Assembly (NCBI RefSeq): GCF_905163445.1
Contig: NC_053196.1
Coordinates: 15,649,501-15,713,500 of the forward strand
Direction: 5' to 3'
Length of the DNA stretch: 64,000 nucleotides
Source of the DNA: Pararge aegeria
Taxonomy: Eukaryota; Arthropoda; Insecta; Lepidoptera; Nymphalidae
Both the position numbers and the translations under genes were made by a program. Positions 56,782-64,000 of the stretch are shown here, piece after piece (within the stretch, counting starts at the first letter, position 1; each line of letters starts with the position of its first letter). The notes under the pieces are model-generated. The model was given only the letters and a program-made list of their open reading frames with translations, was not told the origin of the DNA and did not search any database.

Positions 56782-57149
56782 TTGTGTGTGTATGACTGAG
56801 AGTATATGTTGGCAACTTATCGTGTCAATTTTTTATTTATTTTTGTAATTTAATTTATATATGATTTTACAAGGTTTTCTGTTTCGTTATAGTTTAGACC
56901 AATTAGGTGTTTGAATGTTGTGGTTTGGCATTGTTTTTTATTAAGTGGGTATATTGATATTTGTTTATTTATTTTATTATTATTATATAAGTATGGTCTC
57001 ATGAATTTAGAAAACTTTTGTGCAGAGTGTGTATTGCAACAAGACTACTAAACTTTAGCTACACGGTAAGAGATCCTTTTTTCCTTATAATGTGTGTTGT
57101 ATTCTAGTATTGAGTGTTGTTTAGTTATTGATTCAAGTATAAAAAGTTC
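56454..57149. mobile_element. Unidentified insertion inside SINE-A
   Basis: About 696 bp between the SINE halves, with no protein similarity that I recognise. Starts TGAAAAGTTTATTTGTTATA; contains the GT microsatellite and GTGCGCGCTAGCAAGTATCG. Confidence 0.55.
56695..56779. repeat. (GT)n microsatellite, about 42 units
   Basis: Uninterrupted GT run, followed by GAGTTGTGTGTGTATG. Confidence 0.97.
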
Positions 57150-58128
57150 TACATAATGTTCTTCAAGGTGTATTCACTGGGCCAGCGTGGTAAACTACGG
57201 CCTTAACCCCTTCTTATTGAGGGAGGAGACCCGTGCTCTGTAGGGGGCCGGTATTGGGTTGATGTGATGAGGATGATGACTAAGGGAGGTATTTAAATGA
57301 GTGTAGGTTTAAAACTTAGCCGAAGGCGAAGGTATGAATAGTACCACAGTGGATACATCATAAATATTATAGGATTTTTAATAACCTCTTTTTACAAATT
57401 AACACAAAATTTTACGGAGATATGGACAAGATCCACCAAAAAACAAACAAATACAAAATGGTAACCCTATTGATAAAACAAAGTTGGGTTAGTTACACCA
57501 TTTATAACTCAAGAATGGCTGGACCGAATTTAATAATCCCTGATTGGTTGAACTCTGTATACCAGAAAAAATTAGAAAAACGGTTGACCCAAAGGCCATC
57601 TCTGCAACTGCCCGCTAATTCCATACTTATTTTGTTCTTCGAGCTCAAAAGTCTTATTGAAGTTTCATAAAGCAATATTTTTCGGATTTTTAAACTTAGA
57701 AAAGTATTTTCATAAAATATAGGGAATCATTCGCATGTCACAAGAAACGCGTTTTGCAATTTATTTTCAACGCTGTTAATCAAACGAATCGATTATTTTT
57801 GACGGGTTTATTGGCGATCAATTTTATTTTGTAAGTTTACAAGTTAAAAGCTCATCAGTTTTTTGAATTAAAATATTTTTTTTTACTTCTAAGTTACTTT
57901 TAGAAAAAAGTTTTCCAATCGTATTTTGCGAAGATATGTTGAAGATATGAAGATTGTTTCTTATTTGACTTGCAATATATATAGTAATGTCCATATGAAA
58001 TTCTTAAAAATACAACTTTTATTATTATAAATAATTTGCAATTATTAGGTGAACATGTATAATAAATTAATAGATACTTTAAGGTTCGCATGTCGGAGAC
58101 TGCGACTAAACTTGTATAATATTTTGTC

Positions 58129-58262
58129 AAAATACATATAAACATCCAGAGACTGAAAAACATTCCTGTTCATCACACAAACATTTTCCAGTTGTAGGAA
58201 TCGAACCCACGTCCTTTGACTCCAGAATGCAGGTTCGCTGCCCACTGGGCCAATCTGCCCAA
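58129..58262 (-). repeat. SINE-B 5' half
   Basis: GAGACTGAAAAACATTCCTG, TCATCACACAAACATTTTCC, GGAATCGAACCCACG (B box), GTTCGCTGCCCACTGGGCC. Confidence 0.8.
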
Positions 58263-58431
58263 GAATTTAACGAGGAAACAAAAATGTTCTTGTGGAAGTC
58301 GTTTTTGTTTGGATTTTTTTCACACCTAATGAATAAAAGCTCCGTAACTAAACACATTGAGTTCAGTTTACGTGAAATGGTTAAAACATTCCCTTTTGAT
58401 GTTCCAACATTGAATTAATGTGGTTGCTCAC

Positions 58432-59130
58432 GGGGCGGGGATACGCGAGCCGCACTGATCCCCAATTTGTACTGACACGTAATGCATTGTTATACGAGCA
58501 AGTGACAAACGAAGCCACAGTTTAGCTATCATACAGTTTGGGAGCGAGCACACATAGTTATAAGAAGAAGTGTTCATTTAAAGTGATAAAAGTTATTCCT
58601 TCCTTTACAATCAGTTGCGGTCATTTCATATATTTATGAAATATATGAAATGACCGCAACAATAAATTGTTCAAAAGGTAACCTTTTGAATATTTTTTTC
58701 AGCTCCATTAGATCAGCTAATCCCATATTCCCAAACGCAGAAATTATAATTTATATTTTAAATCACAGTTGTAATTGTGTCAATATTTATTAAGAGATAC
58801 TGTAAATCGGATATTTAACTGTCGATGTTTGACGACATATATTATGCTTTATATATGTCGTCATACATCGACAGTTAAATGTGCCTAAACGTGTCGCATC
58901 CTTAAAATTTCACTCTTCCAAACAAAATTCACTTACAAAATTTTTTTGAAGATTTCACGGAGATATCAATGCTAAAATCGTAGATAACAACGTTTCAACA
59001 TCAAACACGAGCCGCACTGATTCCCAATTTGTATTGACTCGTGATGTATTGTATGTATCGAACAAGTGACAAATGAAGCCACGGCCTAGTGATCATACAG
59101 TTCAGAAACAAGTACAGATTAAAAATTATA
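58432..59130. repeat. Direct repeats flanking two palindromes
   Basis: 58448-58560 and 58998-59115 share GAGCCGCACTGAT.CCCAATTTGTA, CAAGTGACAAA.GAAGCCAC and ATCATACAGTT. Between them are a perfect 22-bp palindrome with 3-nt loop (58614-58635 with 58639-58660) and a 30-bp palindrome with one mismatch and an 8-nt loop (58813-58842 with 58851-58880). Confidence 0.8.
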
Positions 59131-59287
59131 TTTTATTTGTGCATTGGTTGCGAGTGCAAAGCTCTTGTCTTATAAAGAGTTGTGGATTTAATTGTTTATA
59201 TAAGTTTTTACTCGTGTTTAATTATTTATAATGTTTTCATTCCACTAGAAGTTTGCTATTGACTTCAACCTTCTGGTAAGTTATAAA

Positions 59288-59408
59288 GCAGTCTAAGATG
59301 GTAGCGAGCTAACCTGTTCGGGGTATGGCACCTCAATCGGCTTCTACGCGGCATTGCAACGCTATATTAATACCACGTTTTTGTCGACAGGGTGGTAACC
59401 AGCCACAT
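59288..59408 (-). repeat. SINE-C fragment
   Basis: GCAGTCTAAGATGGTAGCGA, GCTTCTACGCGGCATTGCAA, GACAGGGTGGTAACCAGCCA. Confidence 0.7.
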
Positions 59409-59809
59409 ACGAAGCCAGACAAATAAAAATTACTTAATGCATATTTAGCGTGTGTTTACTTGTATTTACTTTATGCAAAATTCACTTTTCACTTTTTTAC
59501 CAGCTAATAAGCATTTCAGGCGGTTTTTGTTGTTGTTGTTTCCATACCAATAGATAAAGCCAGGTGCAAAGAATTAGCGAATTTCTTTATTTTACTGTAG
59601 TCCAAACTTCTTTAGTGGCGTTGAGCGGTTTTTGTCAGGGTAAAAACTGATACGTTCACGTCACTGATGACCTCGAAATGCTCGTGACGTACCAAACTAG
59701 TAGAGCGTAGTATAGCGATCTGTGTAAACGTATAGACACACATATACTTTGCTGTATCATATTATGCATGTTTGGCTTTTTAAACAGGGAAAGTTTTTTT
59801 GTGTTCTTT

Positions 59810-60053
59810 TTAGTTTTCCTAATCCTAAGGTTGCCTGGAAAGATCGCTACTTAGCGATAAGGCCGCCTTTGGTATACAACTACGTACTTGAAGTGTCTGT
59901 TCTTAAGTCTAGTCTAAAGTCTTATTAGGTATATAGTAATAGTTATATTAGATGTTGTTAAAAGTTTCATTGTTTGCCTACTGTACGAAAAATACTGTTA
60001 CAATCGTTAAAAAGAGTTTTCAATTAGGCCTGAATAAATAAAGTTTGACTTTG
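59810..60053 (+). repeat. Non-LTR 3' tail (AAGGCC family)
   Basis: CCTAATCCTAAGGTTGCCTG, CTTAGCGATAAGGCCGCCTT, ending CTGAATAAATAAAGTTTGAC. Confidence 0.75.
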
Positions 60054-60353
60054 ACATTGAATATTCGCCGGCTCGTCCTATAACGCGCCGTGAATGGACA
60101 CCTCTGAATTCGATATTTTATTCCGCACGCTATAATTTAAAACACGAACTGAAAACCGAGAGTGGAAACCGTTTTTCTCTATTTTATATTCCGAGCGTAA
60201 TGCGAATCTCGTGAACACAAATTATCGAACTGAATAAATTTGAAACTGCCTACATATACCGACTCGTTAAAAAAATACCAGCGTTCGTATAGCATTGAAC
60301 ATGTTATTTCACTTTTCATCATATTTTCCCTCAGACTAATAATCGTTAAGACC

Positions 60354-60423
60354 CTTGACACTACCGGCTTGCACAACTGGTAGTGTAAAATGTATTTTTT
60401 TTTTATCCATTACACTATCAACC
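60354..60423. repeat. Short inverted-repeat element, copy 2
   Basis: GACACTACCGGCTTGCACAA, CTGGTAGTGTAAAATG, ATCCATTACACTATCAA; matches 27255-27320. Confidence 0.6.
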
Positions 60424-60547
60424 TAAAGTGTTGTGCTGCCTTAAACTACTGTAAACTATTCTCTTTAAATTAATATAGGTAACTGCGTTAAGAAATATAA
60501 TCATTAAATAATCAAAAACCTTTATAAAAACGGCAATACATTAGCTT

Positions 60548-60712
60548 GCTTGCTTATGGGTACTAGGATAACTGATTAATAATTTTATGAATAATATACT
60601 TAAATACTTATAATATATAGATAAACAACCGGCGCTGAAAAACATTCATATTCACCCACGGCCACGACTCAGAAAGCAGGTTCGCTGCCCACTGCGCCAG
60701 TCAGCCGTCAAC
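60548..60712 (-). repeat. SINE-B copy, deleted
   Basis: GCTTATGGGTACTAGGATAA, GCTGAAAAACATTCATATTC, then a jump to the head CAGGTTCGCTGCCCACTGCG; the B-box region is deleted. Confidence 0.75.
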
Positions 60713-61359
60713 GTATATTTTTCACTTTGACTTTGATCCGTATTTCAATTATTTTCAATCATTCTATTATCAATGCCATCTTCAACATCAGTTTCACAGT
60801 TTAAAAATGTAACCAATATTTTATGGAGCACTGGCACAAATGAGTAACAGACATGGTCAGCTGATGCGAACTATAGGCGCCGGCCGCCGCTATATTGGCT
60901 TAAGTTGCTCTGACGCCTTTCTCTTTATCCCTACTCCGCGGCCGAGCGTCACGCGACATGCAGCACACAGACAAAAAAGTTTGAGACGATGTATTAAAAG
61001 TTTCACTTTAAAAACCGGTGCCAAGCAACGTAAATAAGCTGATGATAATTCATACAAAGTTTTCTTACATAAGAAATATACTATTGATATATTTATAGGT
61101 TTTGCATCAAACGAGGTTTCCAAGCCTGCATTTTCCCGAAGGCATGCATTGCATACGTAGTGCTTCGTTGGGGCGATATAAGATATTCATAGAAATCTCT
61201 GAGGCCAAGTCGGCTGTCAAATCTATGCTTTCCACTTGAGCTCTGTATTTTATTCAAGTGCACGTAATACATTTTAAAATCCCACAACAAAAACAGACTT
61301 AACAGAATGCTGTACTTTATAACTGTGAAATGTTTTATATTTATCTATATATATGCAAA

Positions 61360-61491
61360 TACATATATATATATATATATACATTTATATAAAGCGTTTG
61401 ACAGTTATAAAGTACAACATTTACTTTATTTATATATTTATATGCATATATATATATATATATATGCATATACTATATTGAAGAAATCAGA

Positions 61492-61535
<44 letters not shown>
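61360..61535. repeat. (AT)n-rich microsatellite
   Basis: TATATATATA runs interrupted by ACATTTATATAAAGCG and GCATATAC, longest uninterrupted run at about 61495-61531. Confidence 0.9.
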
Positions 61536-61539
<4 letters not shown>

Positions 61540-61718
61540 TAAAATCTATACTAATATAAACATTATGTTTTAATGTTTGTTTGTGCTCGCTAATCTCTGT
61601 TTAGAACCGATATTATAACTTACTTTTAAAGAAGTTGAAATACTTTAAGCAGAAAATTGACTTGCTCTGTTTACAGGAAATTTTCTACTAAAAGATTAGC
61701 CACCGGCTTGTTCTGTCA

Positions 61719-61999
61719 TCCCTACTAATATTATAAATGTCAATGTAAGTTTGTTTGTTACGCTTTCACGCAAAGACTACTAAAACGATCATCATGAAAC
61801 TTTGTACACATATTCCTGAAGGTATTAGAAGTAATATAGAATGCTTTTTATCCCGAAATTAAGCTCAATTCTTGGGAGAAGCGATGTTTGACGATTTTAC
61901 ACCAGAACGCCGTCAAATGATAACTGATTTAAAAACCTAACCTAAATTGAATGCCACATGTCAAAAACAAACGCAGACGAAGACGCGGGCAACAGCTAG
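61719..61999 (+). mobile_element. Complete non-autonomous Helitron (281 bp) beside exon 3
   Basis: Starts TCCCTACTAATATTATAAAT after A 61718 and ends GCGGGCAACAGCTAG before T 62000. It shares TACGCTTTCACGCAAAGAC and CATGAAACTTTGTACACATA with 37234-37670 but lacks that element's middle. It ends 83 bp before the acceptor of channel exon 3. Confidence 0.88.
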
Positions 62000-62082
62000 T
62001 ATGCTATCAAAATTGTAATTATAATCACAAATGAGTATTTTTTTTCTTGTTAATAACTCAACTTGTTTTTGTATTGTTGCAG

Positions 62083-62397
62083 GTAGCACCGAACATCATA
62101 GAATTTGTAAAATCCCCAGTCAACATTATAGACTTCATAGCTACATTAAGTTTTTACATGGACGTAGTTGTAGAGTTGGCAGTCCTAAAGCGAAACGTCG
62201 ATAAGGCGGACATTCTAGAATTCATCTCAATAATCAAGATATTGAGGCTGTTTAAGTTAACGAGGCATAGTCCCGGACTGAAGATTCTTGTACATACGTT
62301 CAAGGCGTCTGCAAAGGAGCTGACGCTTCTGGTGTTTTTTCTCGTTCTGGGCATTGTTATATTCGCCAGCTTAGTTTACTACGCGGAGAAGTCACAG
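62083..62397 (+). CDS. Shaw: Kv3/Shaw-family K+ channel, S3-S4-S5 exon
   Basis: A 315-bp internal exon of 105 codons, phase 0 at both ends, between TTGTTGCAG and donor GTTAGT. S3 is about residues 11-31 (SPVNIIDFIATLSFYMDVVV) with Asp17 conserved. A charged S3-S4 linker (KRNVDKAD) follows. S4 is about 46-64 with basic residues every third position, Lys52, Arg55, Lys58 and Arg61 in IIKILRLFKLTRHS. The S4-S5 linker is SPGLKILVHTFKASAKEL and S5 is TLLVFFLVLGIVIFASLVYY, ending AEKSQ. The S4-S5 linker and S5 are of the Shaw type. The exon joins exon 2 in frame (LLVRSV to VAPNII). The following exon should encode the pore (TVGYGD) and S6; it is not in the window. Frame intact. Confidence 0.96.
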
Positions 62398-62481
62398 GTT
62401 AGTAGCACAACTTTTATTTAATTAAACTGCCAGAACTTTTTAGTTTTTCGCTATGCCAATTAACACTGCATCTGTATTTGA

Positions 62482-62700
62482 CAGCCGATTGGCACGGCGG
62501 GCCGCGACCCTGTTTTTCGAATCCAAGGCCGGGGGTTCGATTCCCACAACTGGAAAATGTTTCTGCGATGAACACAAATATTTTTCAGTATTTATGTATA
62601 TTGTTCATCAGTGATCTCAGTACCCATAACAAAAGCTACGTTTACTTTGGGGCTAGATGGCGATGTGTGTGTTGTGGTATTATATTTATTTGTCTCTCAT
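62482..62700 (+). repeat. SINE-B copy directly behind exon 3
   Basis: GGCGGGCCGCGACCCTG head, GGGGGTTCGATTCCCACAAC, TACGTTTACTTTGGGGCTAG. A small deletion removes part of the central body. Starts 85 bp after the exon. Confidence 0.85.
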
Positions 62701-62720
62701 TTATCTTTTCAAATATATAG

Positions 62721-62770
62721 GCATGCTTTTTTCTGCCGCCAAGCAGCATTTCTGAGTGATTGCTGGTGTT
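62721..62770. repeat. Repeat E scrap
   Basis: GCATGCTTTTTTCTGCCGCC and AAGCAGCATTTCTGAGTG. Confidence 0.45.
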
Positions 62771-62789
62771 ATGAATAATAATAAATATG

Positions 62790-63047
62790 AATAAATATAC
62801 TAAGACAATACACACATCGCCATCTAGCCCCAAACTAAGCGTAGCTTGTGTTATGGGTACCAAGATAGCTGATGAATATTTTTTAAGAATATGATACACA
62901 TAAATACTTATAATATACAGATAAACACCCAGACACTGAAAAACAATCATATTCATCACACAAACATTTTCCAGTTGTGGGAATCGAACCCACGGCCTAA
63001 GACTTAGAAAGCAGGATGGCTGCCCACTGCGCCACTCGGCCGTCAAT
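62790..63047 (-). repeat. SINE-B copy, full length, inverted
   Basis: AATACACACATCGCCATCTA, TGTGTTATGGGTACCAAGAT, GGGAATCGAACCCACGGCC, ATGGCTGCCCACTGCGCC. Opposite orientation to 62482-62700, about 90 bp away. Confidence 0.88.
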
Positions 63048-63130
63048 GTTATGACAGGCACACGGGGCTTTATACATTTCCTACAACTTGTAGCCGAATT
63101 CTGGAATACTGTTGAAGGGTGCATAAGTAT

Positions 63131-63530
63131 ATTTCACAACGAATCACCCTGTAAAAAAAATTATATCCAAAGTAGTATATTTATTTTTCCATACAAACTA
63201 TTTAAAAACATTCTAAGTGTTTACTTATGACAACCCTTTTGAATATAAAAGACCGACACGCGCATAATACTTACGCAACGCGACGCTTAACTAATTAAGG
63301 GACTGGAGTCTTTGATTTTAATTTTTAATGAAAGCTGCTGGAAGAAATGATTGCTGGGAGAAATCAGATACACACTAAACACACTGAAACATCACTGTTT
63401 GGGCTGTATATGATTTCTTCAATATAGTAAATGCTATGACAGTGGTTTACTCAAAAACTATTAGAGATTTAGTTTCACAGTCTTAGAGACAGTAAGTAAT
63501 TTTCCTCCAAAGCATGTGAAGTAATCTTTC
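63131..63530. repeat. Repeat H, copy 3, with an insertion
   Basis: ACATTCTAAGTGTTTACTTA, GACCGACACGCGCATAATAC, GGTTTACTCAAAAACTATTA, GTCTTAGAGACAGTAAGTAA. Longer than copy 1 by roughly 100 bp in the middle (near 63335-63420). Left end CGAATCACCCTGTAAAA is the inverse of the end of copy 2. Confidence 0.65.
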
Positions 63531-64000
63531 GGTTTTCATATACACGTTGTATATAGGACCATTTCGGAACAAACCCCTTTCGATCAAAAATGTACAAAAC
63601 CTAAATTGGAATTCCTTTTTGAAGGCGGTTAAAAGAAGTGAATAATCTGTTCCTCACAACAGTCGGGTTAACATGTGCTATCATATTTTGTTACACCGCT
63701 GCCTAAATCCAGAATTCATTGACGTCCCGTATTACAAGAAATCCTTTATTCATTTTCTTTTGATAAAGAAAAAATATATAATTTCCTCTCACAAAAACGA
63801 TACAATTTCTCCGAACAAAGGTAAAGACATCGCAGGCTCAATATATACCGTAATAAGAGACGTGACGTTACAGACCTGCCTCAGGGCGAATATATAGCTC
63901 CGTACGTATCTCAGCTTAGTATCTATTTATGACGATCAACTTTGTAGGGAACTGTAAAAGGAAGGAAAAATCTTTTATTATTCATTCATTTATTTAGTGC

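Larger units (their letters stand above)
56285..57285 (+). repeat. SINE-A copy split by a 0.7-kb insertion
   Basis: 5' part 56285-56453 (GAGTTCGAATCCCAGAACGC, CTGTATGCCTGAGAGTT). 3' part 57150-57285 (CTACATAATGTTCTTCAAGG, GGGCCAGCGTGGTAAACTAC, GGAGACCCGTGCTCTG). AGTT at both junctions. Confidence 0.8.
30356..62082 (+). other. Shaw: Intron between channel exons, 31.7 kb
   Basis: Donor GTGAGT at 30356; acceptor with a T-rich tract (TTGTTTTTGTATTGTTGCAG) ending at 62082. Apart from the listed repeats I recognise nothing in 34113-35626 (AT-rich), 35949-36285 (only a GCTAGCATGCTAGC palindrome near 36224), 37671-38040, 38961-39497, 40081-40694, 41339-42056, 42616-43799, 43951-44430, 44736-45625, 45980-47040, 47241-48559, 50461-50974, 51391-52136, 53517-53855, 55297-55827 (T run and TTA repeats near 55300-55370), 57286-58128 (a Helitron-family scrap near 57485-57535) and 60713-61359. 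Confidence 0.85.
62398..64000 (+). other. Shaw: Downstream intron (5' part)
   Basis: Donor GTTAGT at 62398. Holds an inverted SINE-B pair, a repeat E scrap and repeat H. In 63531-64000 I recognise nothing, and I find no pore exon before the window ends. Confidence 0.8.

Noticed and set aside
61307..61573. Frame of 88 codons rich in Tyr and Ile
   Set aside because: It is translation of AT microsatellites.
30356..62082. Duplicate (mutually exclusive) copy of the S3-S5 exon
   Set aside because: I looked for a second S4-like stretch (repeated basic residues in KLTRHS context) in the intron and saw none, but a diverged short exon could escape reading by eye.
62398..64000. Pore-S6 exon with TVGYGD
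   Set aside because: No such motif in any frame that I could see. It must lie beyond the window.

Overview
This window is animal nuclear DNA, AT-rich and repeat-dense. It is almost certainly from a lepidopteran, and probably a nymphalid-type butterfly (family-level placement is inference). The signs are lepidopteran tRNA-derived SINEs, Helitrons ending in CAGCTAG, 3' tails of non-LTR elements, and an insect Shaw-type potassium channel gene. Bacterial features such as operons, ribosome binding sites and CRISPR arrays do not apply.

Only one host gene is visible. Three plus-strand coding exons of a Kv3/Shaw-family voltage-gated K+ channel lie at 7631-7810 (end of the cytoplasmic T1 region and linker to S1), 30128-30355 (S1 to S2) and 62083-62397 (S3, S4 voltage sensor, S5). 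All three begin and end in phase 0, have canonical AG/GT borders and join into one open frame. The introns are about 22.3 kb and 31.7 kb. The start codon and N-terminal T1 must lie upstream of base 1, and the pore loop, S6 and C-terminus downstream of base 64000.

Everything else is intron filled with layered transposable elements. There are three SINE families: SINE-A with a GAGTTCGAATCCC B box, SINE-B with a GGTTCGATTCC B box, and SINE-C. One SINE carries the SINE-B body behind a different tRNA-like head. Six Helitrons have both ends readable (TC...CTAG between A and T). One of them sits in a retroelement tail whose unoccupied counterpart lies 43 kb away in the same window. There are coding remnants of RTE-like, Jockey/CR1-like and other non-LTR elements, a Penelope-like element with its GIY-YIG endonuclease, a fragment resembling hAT/ZMYM transposases, a putative solo LTR, and a pair of 0.38-kb terminal-inverted-repeat elements at 185 and 42057 that share a conserved short reading frame.

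Region by region: 1-7.6 kb is intron with the first TIR element, SINEs, RTE pieces and the Penelope remnant. 7.8-30.1 kb holds nested Helitrons, a 212-bp identical duplication, foldback elements and a degenerate tandem array. 30.4-62.1 kb holds the chimeric SINE, the solo LTR, the second TIR element, the best-preserved non-LTR element (48.56-50.05 kb) and interrupted SINEs. After 62.4 kb, an inverted SINE pair lies just behind exon 3. Scattered through the repeats are long, nearly perfect palindromes with 2-8 nt loops. In at least two cases sister copies elsewhere in the window show a likely unduplicated ancestor.
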